DNA of 64,000 nt from Halieaceae bacterium UBA6060. Lineage in GTDB: Bacteria; Pseudomonadota; Gammaproteobacteria; Pseudomonadales; Halieaceae. The notes under the pieces were generated by a model that saw only the letters and a list, made by a program, of their open reading frames with translations, did no database searches and was not told the origin of the DNA. The number at the start of each line of letters is the position of its first letter. Position 1 is the stretch's first letter. Shown one piece after another: positions 27,295-37,097 of this stretch. The stretch spans positions 1 to 64,000 of the forward strand of contig DIYG01000028.1 of assembly GCA_002428935.1 (NCBI GenBank), written 5' to 3'. The translations under genes and the position numbers were made by a program.

Positions 27295-28343
27295 GAGTCG
27301 TTACTCGAACGCATGAGCTGCGTAAGGTCGATAAAGGCGCGCATTTTTTCGGCCGCAAGGCCCGCCGAGATCAAATCCTCGGCAAGGCCAATACCGTCAG
27401 CGAGGGAACCCGCTACCCCGGCTACATAAATTGTTGCCCCGGCATTCAGGGCAATAATACTTCGCGCTTTTTCGGCGTCGTTCCCCGACGCCTCGCCTCC
27501 GCCCAGCGCCGCCCGAATCAGCTTCGCCGAGGCCTGCGCGGAACTGACCTGGAGGCCGTCCAGATTATCGGCAGCGAGATCGAAGCTTTCAGGACGAAGC
27601 TCGAAGGTCGATACCCTGCCATCCTTGAGCTCAGCGACCAGGGTTGGCGCGGCGATGGAAATCTCATCCAATCCATCATGGGCGTGAACCACCATGGTGT
27701 GCTCGCTGCCCAGGGCCTTGAATGCCTGCGCCAGAGGTTCGCAGAGCGCGGAGTCGAAGACTCCGATCAGTTGACGCCGCACCCCCGCAGGGTTGGTTAG
27801 AGGGCCCAGGAGATTGAACAAAGTCCGCAGACCCAACTCCCTTCTCGGCCCGATGGCGTAGCGCATGGCACTGTGATGGGCGGGGGCAAACATAAAACCG
27901 AGGCCCACCTCATCGATGGCCCGGGCTACCTGATCGGGAGAGAGATCCAGGGGCACACCCAGGCTCTCCAGAACATCGGAGCTCCCACTGGTGCTCGAAA
28001 CAGAGCGATTCCCGTGTTTAGCGACTTTGGCTCCCGCAGCGGCGACCACAAAACAGGCCGCAGTCGATACATTAAACAGATTGGCCCCATCACCGCCCGT
28101 ACCGACCAGATCGACAAGATGCTCATGCTCCACGGTCACGGGCGTGGCCATGGAGCGCATCACCTGGGCGGCGCCAACAATCTCATCGATAGCCTCGCCT
28201 TTCATTCGCAGCGCCATGAGCAAGCCACCGATCTGTGCATCGGACGCATCACCAGACATGATCTGCTCCATGACCGACGCCATGTCCTCACGCGACAGAT
28301 CCTTCCCATCGGCAACCTGTGCCAACGCCTGTTGCATCTCCAT
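27291..28343 (-). CDS. trpD: Anthranilate phosphoribosyltransferase
   Basis: TrpD transfers phosphoribose to anthranilate. The 350-residue protein has the PRPP/metal motif LVGTGGDGANLFNVST, KHGNRSVSSTSGSSD and the anthranilate-site stretch near GPRRELGLRTLFNLLGPLTN. The start is ATG at 28343 with a strong GGAGG. It lies 10 bases after trpG, is not fused to it, and overlaps trpC. Confidence 0.97.
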   Translation of the reverse strand: MEMQQALAQVADGKDLSREDMASVMEQIMSGDASDAQIGGLLMALRMKGEAIDEIVGAAQVMRSMATPVTVEHEHLVDLVGTGGDGANLFNVSTAACFVVAAAGAKVAKHGNRSVSSTSGSSDVLESLGVPLDLSPDQVARAIDEVGLGFMFAPAHHSAMRYAIGPRRELGLRTLFNLLGPLTNPAGVRRQLIGVFDSALCEPLAQAFKALGSEHTMVVHAHDGLDEISIAAPTLVAELKDGRVSTFELRPESFDLAADNLDGLQVSSAQASAKLIRAALGGGEASGNDAEKARSIIALNAGATIYVAGVAGSLADGIGLAEDLISAGLAAEKMRAFIDLTQLMRSSNDS

Positions 28344-28353
28344 GATCGCCTCC

Positions 28354-28947
28354 TCAGTCGCCCTGGCTGCGCTGCTCGAGAAAATTTTGCAGCAGCGCGT
28401 GACCGTGTTCGCTCAACACGGACTCGGGATGGAACTGGACACCTTCCGCACCGGTTTGCCGATGACGTAAACCCATAATTTCATCCACCGCCCCATCCTC
28501 ATGCTGAGTCCAGGCGGTAATCTCAAGGCTGTCCGGCAGTCCGTCCTTGTCCACCACCAGGGAATGGTACCGCGTGGCGATAAACGGTGATGGTAAGCCA
28601 GCAAATACACCGACGCCCGTATGGTAAATGGGTGAAGTCTTACCGTGCATGACCTTTCGGGCCCGCACCACCTCGCCCCCAAAAACCTGGCCCAGACTTT
28701 GGTGGCCCAGGCATATCCCCAACAAAGGCACCCGGCCGGCGAAATGCTCTATCGCCGCCAGGGAAACGCCAGCTTCCTTGGGCGTGCACGGACCCGGTGA
28801 GACCACAATGCGATCGGGGGCCAGGTCCCTGATGTCCTCGACAGAGATCTCATCATTGCGGAATACCTGTACCTCAGCACCCAGTTCCGCAAGGTATTGC
28901 ACGACGTTGTAGGTAAACGAGTCGTAATTGTCGATCATCAGGAGCAT
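28354..28947 (-). CDS. trpG: Anthranilate synthase glutamine amidotransferase subunit
   Basis: TrpG supplies ammonia from glutamine to TrpE. The 197-residue class I amidotransferase has the nucleophile Cys in LLGICLGHQSLGQ and the catalytic His-Glu in GVQFHPESVLSEHG. Its start overlaps the trpE stop by 10 bases, which favours coupled translation of the two subunits. A role also in p-aminobenzoate synthesis (PabA) cannot be excluded. Confidence 0.95.
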   Translation of the reverse strand: MLLMIDNYDSFTYNVVQYLAELGAEVQVFRNDEISVEDIRDLAPDRIVVSPGPCTPKEAGVSLAAIEHFAGRVPLLGICLGHQSLGQVFGGEVVRARKVMHGKTSPIYHTGVGVFAGLPSPFIATRYHSLVVDKDGLPDSLEITAWTQHEDGAVDEIMGLRHRQTGAEGVQFHPESVLSEHGHALLQNFLEQRSQGD

Positions 28948-30434
28948 GGCGAACCCTCCCCGCCCTCGACCATGGCCGCTGCGCGGAGGATCGCGCGAGC
29001 CTTATTCAGGGTTTCCTGCCATTCGAGGCTGGGTACGGAATCCGCCACGACCCCGGCGCCCACCTGGATGTGCAGCTCACCGTCCTTGAGGACGGCGGTG
29101 CGAATCGCGATGGCTGTGTCCATATCTCCCGCCCAGGACAGATAGCCGATAGCACCCCCATAAATTCCACGTTTCACCGGCTCCAATTCGTCGATGATCT
29201 CCATGGCGCGAATCTTTGGTGCCCCGCTCAAGGTGCCCGCTGGCAAGGCTGCCCGCAGGGCATCCATGGCCGAGAAGTCATCTCGCAGGGATCCCTCGAC
29301 GTTGGAGACGATGTGCATCACATGGGAGTAGCGCTCGATGGCCATGTTTTCCGTGAGCGTCACGGTACCGGTTTGGGCGATCCGCCCCACATCGTTGCGG
29401 CCCAGATCGATGAGCATGAGGTGCTCGGCAATCTCTTTAGGGTCAGCCAGCAACTCGGCCTCCATGGCCTGATCTTCCTCGGTCGTCCGGCCTCTTCGAC
29501 GAGTGCCAGCAATGGGCCGCACGGTCACTTTGCCCTGCTCAGCGCGCACCAGAATCTCTGGCGAAGACCCCACGACTTGAAAATCTTCCAGATCAAGAAA
29601 ATACAGATACGGCGAAGGATTCAGATTACGCAGCGCGCGATAGAGATTCAGGGGCGGCGCCACGAAGGGCACGCTCATGCGTTGGGATGGAACCACCTGC
29701 ATGACATCACCCGCCAACACATATTCCTTGACCCGCTCGACGGCGCCTTCGTACTCCTCTCGGCTGAGGCTGGTGCGCGCCTTGCGCTCCAATGCGGACC
29801 CATCCTCCCCAGCAAGGGAAACTCGCGGCATGGGTTCCAGGGGCGAATCCAACTGTGCCACCAACTCGTCGAGCCTGGTCTGCGCCTGGTCATAAGCACC
29901 GCTGACGTTGGGGTCGGCGTTTACAACCACCCGCAGAGTTCCCGCAAGGTTGTCAAAAACCAGCACCTCATCGGACAACAGGAGAAGCACATCGGGCGTA
30001 CCCAGGGTGTCTTGCAGAGTACTTTTAGCCAGCCGCGATTCCACATAGCGCACCGCATCGTAGGCGAAGTATCCGACGAGACCACCATGAAATACCGGTA
30101 AGGCATCTTGGGGCGGACTTCGGTACTGGTCCTGATACGCTTCGATCCAGGCCAGGGGATCCTTAGCCTCTTCCTCGGCCCGAAGTTGCCCCTGGGACCA
30201 CCGCTCTACACGGTGCCCATAGACGCGAATCAGCTCCTTGCAAGGCAGTCCAATGATCGAGTAACGCCCCCATTTTTCGCCGCCCTCCACCGACTCGAAG
30301 AGATAGGAGTAAGGCCCTTCCGCGAGCTTGCGATAGGTCGACAAGGGGGTATCGAAATCCGCTAATACCTCGCGGTGGAGGGGCACACGGTTGTAGCCCT
30401 GCGCGGCAAACGCGGCGAATTCATCTGCTTTCAT
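28938..30434 (-). CDS. trpE: Anthranilate synthase component I
   Basis: TrpE makes anthranilate from chorismate. The 498-residue protein starts at the ATG at 30434, preceded by GGAA; the longer frame adds 19 unlikely residues. The feedback-site region LFESVEGGEKWGRYSIIG is intact. The catalytic region includes RPIAGTRRRG, LIDLGRNDVGRIA and GTLSGAPKIRAME. The 228-base space before it holds no gph gene and no obvious Trp-rich leader peptide. The best short frame there encodes only seven residues without Trp. Confidence 0.96.
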   Translation of the reverse strand: MKADEFAAFAAQGYNRVPLHREVLADFDTPLSTYRKLAEGPYSYLFESVEGGEKWGRYSIIGLPCKELIRVYGHRVERWSQGQLRAEEEAKDPLAWIEAYQDQYRSPPQDALPVFHGGLVGYFAYDAVRYVESRLAKSTLQDTLGTPDVLLLLSDEVLVFDNLAGTLRVVVNADPNVSGAYDQAQTRLDELVAQLDSPLEPMPRVSLAGEDGSALERKARTSLSREEYEGAVERVKEYVLAGDVMQVVPSQRMSVPFVAPPLNLYRALRNLNPSPYLYFLDLEDFQVVGSSPEILVRAEQGKVTVRPIAGTRRRGRTTEEDQAMEAELLADPKEIAEHLMLIDLGRNDVGRIAQTGTVTLTENMAIERYSHVMHIVSNVEGSLRDDFSAMDALRAALPAGTLSGAPKIRAMEIIDELEPVKRGIYGGAIGYLSWAGDMDTAIAIRTAVLKDGELHIQVGAGVVADSVPSLEWQETLNKARAILRAAAMVEGGEGSPCS

Positions 30435-30602
30435 GAATGTTCCTGGAATCTTGGGGTTCTGCCGAGGTAACGGGCCAGGGGCCTGGGTCACCGTGAGAAG
30501 TCAGCAAACACGTTTGGTGAACCGTGCGTGCCGCTTAGCTGTTGGGCCCCTAGCGGAGCCCGGGCATCACCATCGCCAACGCGTGATGTTTCTCTCGGAC
30601 AA

Positions 30603-30635
30603 GCGAAACGCCGTCGGGGGGCGTTCGGCTTGCAC
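30603..30635 (-). terminator. Hairpin between rpe and trpE
   Basis: Reading the minus strand, AAGCCGAACGCC pairs with GGCGTTTCGCTT (10 of 12 pairs) around a CCCCGAC loop. It lies just after the rpe stop, so it may end the rpe transcript or act in the trpE leader. No long U-run follows. The rest of the 228-base gap showed nothing I could name. Confidence 0.45.
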
Positions 30636-30661
30636 CGGGGACCGGCAGTGATCTCCAGTAA

Positions 30662-31354
30662 TCATGCGGGCATTGTAGCGGTACTCGTGGCCTTGGCAAG
30701 CTCAGCGCGCATTTCCCTTATCACGGCTTTATAGTCGGGTTTACCAAAGATCGCCGAACCTGCAACAAAGGTATCGGCCCCGGCGGCAGCAATTTCCCCG
30801 ATATTCGCCGGCGAAACACCGCCGTCCACCTCGAGGCGGATATCCAGGCCCGACTCATCGATGAGCGCCCGGGCCTGACGCAGCTTGGGCAGCGTTGACG
30901 GTATAAACGACTGCCCCCCAAAGCCCGGATTCACCGACATGAGGAGCACCATGTCCACCTTATCCATAACATAAGTGAGGGCGTCCAAACCCACATGGGG
31001 GTTAAACACCAGGCCGGTTTTACAACCCGCATCGCGGATCATCTGCAGCGATCGATCGACATGGGTGGATGCGTCGGGATGGAAGGTGATGTAGCTAGCG
31101 CCCGCTTCGGCAAAGTCACCGATGAGGCGATCCACAGGGCTGACCATGAGGTGAACGTCGATAGGGGCGGTAACACCGTGCTGGCGTAAGGCCTTGCAGA
31201 CCATAGGACCGATGGTCAGGTTGGGCACATAATGATTGTCCATGACATCGAAGTGGATGATGTCGGCGCCCGCATCCAATACGGCATCTACCTCAGCGCC
31301 AAGCTTGGCGAAATTGGCCGACAAGATCGACGGGGCGATCAGGTAATCATTCAT
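30662..31354 (-). CDS. rpe: Ribulose-phosphate 3-epimerase
   Basis: This enzyme interconverts ribulose-5-phosphate and xylulose-5-phosphate. The 230-residue TIM barrel has the metal ligands in IIHFDVMDNHYVPN, the HLMV(S)PVDR loop, VLLMSVNPGFGGQ and LEVDGGVS. In many gammaproteobacteria gph sits between rpe and trpE; here it is absent. Confidence 0.96.
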   Translation of the reverse strand: MNDYLIAPSILSANFAKLGAEVDAVLDAGADIIHFDVMDNHYVPNLTIGPMVCKALRQHGVTAPIDVHLMVSPVDRLIGDFAEAGASYITFHPDASTHVDRSLQMIRDAGCKTGLVFNPHVGLDALTYVMDKVDMVLLMSVNPGFGGQSFIPSTLPKLRQARALIDESGLDIRLEVDGGVSPANIGEIAAAGADTFVAGSAIFGKPDYKAVIREMRAELAKATSTATMPA

Positions 31355-31453
31355 GGTCTTGCCCTTCCCTATCCTCGAATGAGCGCCTCAGGCCCGGTGC
31401 CCCATAAACCATCGGTAAGGGCCTGGCCCTTGCGCCGCTTCGATGGTCTTTCT

Positions 31454-32152
31454 TCAGGCGCTTCCCTGCAATTGTTCATCCAGGGCCGCCAGGCGCTCTG
31501 GCGTACCTACGTCCGTCCACGCCCCCCGGTAGTGCTCTCCCGCCAAGCGCTGCTCCCGGATAGCGCGCTCCAGCAGGGGGAGCAATGGACGTTTACCCGG
31601 GGTACAGCCCGCAAAAAACCCTGGATCATACAGCCCAATCCCGCTGTAGGTCAGGGCCATCTCATGCTCCACCGAAGTTTTCTCTGTCACCATTCCCTCC
31701 CGGAGAAGAAAATCCCCTTGAGAGTTGTGAGCGGGGTTATCCACAAGCACGAGGTGCGCGCCGTCCACCGGAGGCATCTGTGACAGCAGAGATGCAAAGG
31801 GGTAAGCGGTCCAGATATCGGCATTGACCACCAAAAAAGGATCTCCGCCCAGGAGCGGCAGGGCCTGAATAATGCCTCCTGCGGTCTCCAGAGGTTCCTC
31901 CTCAACGCTGTGTTGAATGCTCACGCCCCAGGTCGCACCGTTTCCACACCAGGTGCGTATCTGCTCCCCGAGCCAGGATGAGTTGATAACAAAGTCGCGG
32001 ACCCCCAAGGTGATGAGGGTCTCTATATGCCATTGAAGCAATGGCTTTCCGCCAACCTGAAGTAATGGCTTGGGTGTCGTCAGTGTCAAAGGACGCATGC
32101 GCTCGCCTTTCCCCGCGGCCAGCAGCATCACTTTCGTCGAACTGCTTACCAT
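31454..32152 (-). CDS. murU: N-acetylmuramate alpha-1-phosphate uridylyltransferase
   Basis: MurU makes UDP-MurNAc from MurNAc-1-phosphate in the cell-wall recycling shortcut first described in Pseudomonas putida. The 232-residue nucleotidyltransferase has the signature LAAGKGERMRPLT, TPKPLLQVGGKPLL and the metal Asp in VVNADIW. It overlaps amgK by 7 bases, and the amgK-murU pairing is the main support for the specific function. Confidence 0.92.
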   Translation of the reverse strand: MVSSSTKVMLLAAGKGERMRPLTLTTPKPLLQVGGKPLLQWHIETLITLGVRDFVINSSWLGEQIRTWCGNGATWGVSIQHSVEEEPLETAGGIIQALPLLGGDPFLVVNADIWTAYPFASLLSQMPPVDGAHLVLVDNPAHNSQGDFLLREGMVTEKTSVEHEMALTYSGIGLYDPGFFAGCTPGKRPLLPLLERAIREQRLAGEHYRGAWTDVGTPERLAALDEQLQGSA

Positions 32153-33195
32153 GGCTCAGCCAGGGTAGACGGAGAGACATACCAGGTTTGTTTCTCGGCC
32201 AGGGGCACAATCTGCGCTTCAAACCACTCGCCGAAGCCTGCCAACGCAGGGCTGTGATCGTAAGCACTCAGACCGTCACGCACGTAGCTCAGTACGCGGG
32301 GCAGGTCCTGTAGATAGGCGGCCTTGCCGTCCCGCAAGTGGAGACGCGCAAAAATACCCAACACTTTGATGTGCCGCTGCAATCCTATCCAATCGAAGTC
32401 CGTGAGAAAATCTGTCTCTTCCGGCAAGGCCAGTCCCCGGTCCAACAAGCGCCGACGGTAAGCCAGGGCCCAGTCTTTGACCCGAGCCACGGGCCAGCGC
32501 AGATAGCAATCCCTGAGCAGAGAAACCAAATCGTAGCTTATGGGCCCCACCACCGCGTCTTGAAAATCGATGGTAGCTAGCCCACCCCCTTCCAGGACCA
32601 TAAGGTTTCGGGCATGGAAGTCCCGATGCACCACAACCTGAGGCTGGGCTAGAGCCCTTTCACACAAAACCTCCTCAAGGGACTGAAAAGCATCGCGCGC
32701 CCTCCCATCAAGGGAAAGCCCCAGGAGCCCTTCGCAAAACCACTCGGGAAACAGTCGAAGTTCCGCCGCCAGGAGCGAATATTCGTAGTTCGGCAGGGAA
32801 AACTCCCGGTGGTCCGCCAGGGCCAGGCGTTCCAGCATTTCAAAGGCGTCGGCGTAATAGGCATCCACCGCCGACTCCTCAAGCAGGGGTAAGAGGGTCT
32901 GATCCCCCAGGTCTTCCAAGGCGAAGAAGCCGCGCTCAAGGTCGACATGAATAATCTTCGGTACACGGACACCTGCGGCCGTCAGGGCAAGAGCGATAGC
33001 GAGAAACTCTGGGTTTTTCTCTGTGGCGGGCGGAGAATCGCATAAGACCGCGCGGTGACCATCCGCTACCACACGAAAATACCGGCGGAAGCTCGCATCT
33101 CCGGCAATCATGGTCAGGGTCGAGCCTGAAACACCGGCCTGTGCTTCATACCAGGCCTGCAGAGACTGGCTGCGATCTTTACTTTTCAAGCTCAC
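32146..33195 (-). CDS. amgK: Anomeric MurNAc/GlcNAc kinase
   Basis: AmgK phosphorylates MurNAc and GlcNAc at C1, feeding MurU. The 349-residue aminoglycoside-phosphotransferase-fold kinase has the catalytic motif VVHRDFHARNLMV and the metal motif TIDFQDAVVGP. The start is GTG at 33195. It is divergent from lptD across only 43 bases, the same gene order as in Pseudomonas, so peptidoglycan recycling and LPS assembly share a control region. Confidence 0.92.
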   Translation of the reverse strand: MSLKSKDRSQSLQAWYEAQAGVSGSTLTMIAGDASFRRYFRVVADGHRAVLCDSPPATEKNPEFLAIALALTAAGVRVPKIIHVDLERGFFALEDLGDQTLLPLLEESAVDAYYADAFEMLERLALADHREFSLPNYEYSLLAAELRLFPEWFCEGLLGLSLDGRARDAFQSLEEVLCERALAQPQVVVHRDFHARNLMVLEGGGLATIDFQDAVVGPISYDLVSLLRDCYLRWPVARVKDWALAYRRRLLDRGLALPEETDFLTDFDWIGLQRHIKVLGIFARLHLRDGKAAYLQDLPRVLSYVRDGLSAYDHSPALAGFGEWFEAQIVPLAEKQTWYVSPSTLAEPW

Positions 33196-33238
33196 TCTCT
33201 TGTATCGGTGCTAACGTCAGGACCAGCGATGCATTATT

Positions 33239-35743
33239 ATGCGGCGGTTCGCGCCCCCACAGCCGCCCTTGATGCCAGTCTTCTTTCCTTTGTTACAACC
33301 CATCCGTGCTCGCGCACACCACCAGCCTCTCGGTGCGAGCCCCCGGCGCAGGGGACTCCGAGATCTTGGCCGTGGCGGTGGATGTTACGCGATTGTGATG
33401 GCCCTTTGGGCTACGACCCTAAACGCCCAGGAGCCGGGGCTTGAAGAAGAGGTCATCGCTCCCAGACCCGGCGCCGATATGGACTGGAAGCCCATCGCGG
33501 AAGTGCCCGCAAGACAACGAGACCTTCGCTGTCGACTCTGCGGTGGACGTTACATTGACCCCCAGAGCCGCAGTATCGCCCTAGACCCAGATCAGGCACC
33601 CATCGAGGCGAGCGCTCGACGTTCAGAGCTCGAAGGAGACACGGTGCGCTTATCTGGCGGCGTTGAAGTAACCCAGGGCTATCGAGAATTTTCCAGCGAT
33701 GAGGCGAGCATCAATCGTGAATCCCGAGCGGGCACCCTATCGGGGAACATTGAGCTTAGAGAACCTGGTGTCCTGCTCCGGGGCGATCAGGGTGAATTCT
33801 ATTCGCGGAGCGGTGAAGCGCAGATGGAAAACAGTCGCTTTGTCCTCCACGAGCAGCACTTGCGGGGCGAAGCGGGCCTTCTATCTCGTGACGCCGACGA
33901 ACTCATACGTATCGAAGACGGCGAGGTGACCTTCTGCGCACCGGGCGATGATGACTGGATTTTAAAAACCGGACAGCTGGAGCTAAATCTCGCGGAGGGC
34001 GTTGGAACGGCGCGGGATGCGACCCTGAAAGCCGGGGGCTACCCGGTGTTTTATGCTCCCTGGATCAGCTTTCCCCTGGATGACCGTCGTCGCAGCGGTT
34101 TTATGTTCCCGACTCTGGGATCCGACAGCCGCGGAGGATTGGATGTGGGTATTCCCTACTATCTGAATCTCGCACCGAACTACGATCTACTCTACTCACC
34201 CAGATACATTGGCCAGCGTGGTCTGAATCACGAACTTCAGGGGCGGTATCTGGATCCCTTCAACGGAGAGTGGACGGTCGGCGGCAGTTACATCGCCGAC
34301 GATGAGCAATACGCCTCAGACTTTCCCGAAGAAACCGATTCGGATCGTTGGCTGGCATCAGTACAACACCGCGGCGTCTACGCCGAACGATGGCGGTCCC
34401 ACATCAACTACACCCGGGTTTCAGATATTGATCTTATTCGCGATCTGGAGGCCTCACGCCTCGATGCACGAAGAGATGTAAACCTTCTGCAGTTGGGACA
34501 GGTGGACTATTTGGGGGAAGACTGGCTCGTAAACTTCCAGGCGCAGCAATTCCAACCCCTGGCCGACGATATTTTCCAGGACTACAAAAAACTCCCGCAG
34601 ATCACCGCCCAGTATCGTGATCAGGGCAAGCCCTTCGCCCTCAATCCCATCGGTATGGTGCAGTATTCCAATTTCGATACGGACCTGGATCGGGTCATCG
34701 GTCAACGCCTTTACGCGGAAGCCGGTGCGACCTTCCCCATGAGCTGGTCCTATGGGTTTTTAAGGCCCACCGCGAAATACCGCGTGCTTGAGTACTCCCT
34801 TGATCGACAGTTAGACGAACTCGATGAGAATCCCGGAGCGCGCTCGGCCCTGGGTAGCATTGACAGTGGGTTGTTTTTCGAACGCCGCACAACCCTGGCA
34901 AATCGCGATGTTATCCAGACCCTGGAGCCCCGGGCGTTCTACCTTTACAGCCAGTTTGACGACCAAACGGCACAGCCCGATTTCGACAGCGCGGAACTGA
35001 CCTTCAACTACAACCAACTCTTTCGAGACACGCGATTCTCCGGCCGGGATCGTCTGGACGACGCCAACCAGCTCGCCATCGGCCTGACCACACGGATCCT
35101 CGATGAGGGCAGCGGCGAAGAGCGCTTCAACGCCAGCATTGGGCAGATCTTCTACTTCACCAACCGACGAGTGCGCCTCAACGCATCGGATCCGGAGCTG
35201 GACCAGTCAAGCTCTGAAGTCGCCGGTGAACTAAACTTTTACCCCAATGATCGTCTCGCCGTGCGCAGCAACCTCCAGTACGACCCGTCGACCAGGAAAA
35301 TGAACGCCGGCAACTTCCTGGCCAGCTACACCCGCGACAACGACAGCGTATTCAACGTGGGCTATACCTTCCGGCGCCCGGTGACCCTGGTTGGGAACCA
35401 ACCGGTTACCGATCAGGTCAATCTATCTACCTACTATCCCATCAACCAAAACTGGCGCGTTTTCATGGCCTGGAACTACAGTTTAGAGGCGGATCGCAGC
35501 GTGGAAGATATGGTGGGGATCGAATACGATAGCTGTTGCTGGCAGGTGCGTCTCCTCCACCTACGGTACTTTGACACGGTTAGCGAAGGCGTTCCCAACT
35601 TCGATTCGCCAAATCTTGACCGAGAATTTGCCACCCAGGTGCAATTTGTTCTGAAAGGTCTCGGCGGCTTTGGAGACAGCGTTGAGGGGTTGATGAACGA
35701 CATGATTCGAGGGTTTGACCGCCTTGCTTATGTATCGAGATAA
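33239..35743 (+). CDS. lptD: LPS-assembly protein LptD
   Basis: LptD is the outer-membrane beta-barrel that inserts LPS into the outer leaflet. The 834-residue protein has an N-terminal jellyroll (OstA-like) domain with repeated beta segments such as GDTVRLSGGVEV, and a long C-terminal barrel. Cysteines for the interdomain disulfides are present: CRLC near residue 98, FCAPG later, and the C-terminal pair in YDSCCWQVR. The N-terminus is odd: about 48 arginine/glycine/proline-rich residues precede the likely signal core YAIVMALWATTLNAQ, and no better in-frame start is visible. Confidence 0.94.
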   Translation: MRRFAPPQPPLMPVFFPLLQPIRARAHHQPLGASPRRRGLRDLGRGGGCYAIVMALWATTLNAQEPGLEEEVIAPRPGADMDWKPIAEVPARQRDLRCRLCGGRYIDPQSRSIALDPDQAPIEASARRSELEGDTVRLSGGVEVTQGYREFSSDEASINRESRAGTLSGNIELREPGVLLRGDQGEFYSRSGEAQMENSRFVLHEQHLRGEAGLLSRDADELIRIEDGEVTFCAPGDDDWILKTGQLELNLAEGVGTARDATLKAGGYPVFYAPWISFPLDDRRRSGFMFPTLGSDSRGGLDVGIPYYLNLAPNYDLLYSPRYIGQRGLNHELQGRYLDPFNGEWTVGGSYIADDEQYASDFPEETDSDRWLASVQHRGVYAERWRSHINYTRVSDIDLIRDLEASRLDARRDVNLLQLGQVDYLGEDWLVNFQAQQFQPLADDIFQDYKKLPQITAQYRDQGKPFALNPIGMVQYSNFDTDLDRVIGQRLYAEAGATFPMSWSYGFLRPTAKYRVLEYSLDRQLDELDENPGARSALGSIDSGLFFERRTTLANRDVIQTLEPRAFYLYSQFDDQTAQPDFDSAELTFNYNQLFRDTRFSGRDRLDDANQLAIGLTTRILDEGSGEERFNASIGQIFYFTNRRVRLNASDPELDQSSSEVAGELNFYPNDRLAVRSNLQYDPSTRKMNAGNFLASYTRDNDSVFNVGYTFRRPVTLVGNQPVTDQVNLSTYYPINQNWRVFMAWNYSLEADRSVEDMVGIEYDSCCWQVRLLHLRYFDTVSEGVPNFDSPNLDREFATQVQFVLKGLGGFGDSVEGLMNDMIRGFDRLAYVSR

Positions 35744-37037
35744 AACCAAAGACTCTATCCGTAGCGTGGGCCACGCCGTAGCGCTGGGCGTTAGCATTGC
35801 CCTGGCCTGGGCATCGGGCGCCCACGGCGCAACGGAAATGATTGATCAGGTCGTCGCCATCGTTGACGACGACGTGATCATGGCCAGCGAACTTCGCGAA
35901 CGCCTCGCCGTGGTGGCGGAAAACCTGGAAACCCGTGGTGTGGAAGCACCGCCGGAAGACGAACTGATTCGAGAGATCCTCGACCGACTGATCCTCGAAA
36001 GTATCCAAATGCAGATGGGCGACCGCTTTGGCGTACGCATCTCTGACGCGCAACTGGATGCCGCCATGGGGCGCATAGCGCGACAAAACCGCATGACGCC
36101 GGAACAATTCGCCGTACTACTGGAACAGGAAGGACGATCCTACGGCGAGATTCGCGAGAACATCCGTCGCGAAATGGTTATCCAGCGCGTTCAGCAGGGG
36201 AACGTCAACCAGCTTATCCAGATCACAGACCAGGAAATCGATAACTATCTGTCCACGGAAGAGGGTCAAAAGCTGGTTCAGCCCGAATACCGACTCGTCC
36301 ACGCCCTTCTGCCCATACCCTCTGGCGCTTCGCAAAGGGAAATCGAAGCCAGTCAGGCCTACTGCGAGACACTTGTAGCTCGCATCCAGGGTGGCGAAGA
36401 CTTTGATACGGTGATCTCCGCCAGCGGCGAAGAATACACATTCAATGGTGGCGATCTCGGCTGGCGCAAGCTCGATGATGTTCCCAGTATTTTTCAGGAA
36501 GTTGCCCAAACATTGAAAACCGGCGACACCGCGGACCTTTTCCAAAGCCCCAGTGGTTGGCACATCGTGAAGATGATGGACCGGCGAGGTGCGGAACTCA
36601 CCATAAGCCAAACCAAAGTGCGGCACATACTGATCAAGCCTTCGGAGATTCTTACCGATGATCAGGCGCGACAGCAGATCGCGGATCTGAAAACCCGCAT
36701 AGAAGGCGGTGAGGACTTTGCAGCGCTGGCGCGCGAATACTCGGAGGATATCGGCTCTGCCTCGGAAGGCGGGGAACTGGGATGGACCAACCCCGGGCAG
36801 ATGGTGCCGGAGTTTGAAAACATGATGGCCAGCACCGAAACGGGGAGCATTTCCCAACCCGTGCGTTCGGAGTTCGGCTGGCACATTCTCGAAGTGCTGG
36901 ATCGTCGCGACAAAGACATGACCTCTGAAATGCGCCGGGCACAGATCGAAGAGCATCTTCACAGCCGCAAGTATCAGGAAGAGCTGGACGTTTGGCTGCG
37001 TAAAATCCGTGACGAGGCGTTTGTCGATATCAAGTAG
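35730..37037 (+). CDS. surA: Periplasmic chaperone/prolyl isomerase SurA
   Basis: SurA escorts outer-membrane proteins such as LptD. The 435-residue product has a signal peptide (ALGVSIALAWASGAHGA), an N-terminal chaperone domain starting EMIDQVVAIVDDDVIMASEL, and two parvulin domains (about residues 170-270 and 285-380, each with the GGDLGW or GGELGW motif). I chose the ATG at 35730, overlapping lptD by 14 bases; a TTG lies at 35715. Confidence 0.95.
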   Translation: MYRDKTKDSIRSVGHAVALGVSIALAWASGAHGATEMIDQVVAIVDDDVIMASELRERLAVVAENLETRGVEAPPEDELIREILDRLILESIQMQMGDRFGVRISDAQLDAAMGRIARQNRMTPEQFAVLLEQEGRSYGEIRENIRREMVIQRVQQGNVNQLIQITDQEIDNYLSTEEGQKLVQPEYRLVHALLPIPSGASQREIEASQAYCETLVARIQGGEDFDTVISASGEEYTFNGGDLGWRKLDDVPSIFQEVAQTLKTGDTADLFQSPSGWHIVKMMDRRGAELTISQTKVRHILIKPSEILTDDQARQQIADLKTRIEGGEDFAALAREYSEDIGSASEGGELGWTNPGQMVPEFENMMASTETGSISQPVRSEFGWHILEVLDRRDKDMTSEMRRAQIEEHLHSRKYQEELDVWLRKIRDEAFVDIK

Positions 37038-37097
37038 CGCAGGTCAGGGATACTTCCAGGTACCCGCCAGCTCGCGAAGCCTGGGGAACACTCAACG

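Noticed and set aside
29070..30101. Long plus-strand frame across trpE
   Set aside because: It is antisense to an intact trpE and has no recognisable domain or ribosome site.
36117..36962. Long minus-strand frame across surA
   Set aside because: It is antisense to both SurA parvulin domains; the composition looks like a shadow frame.
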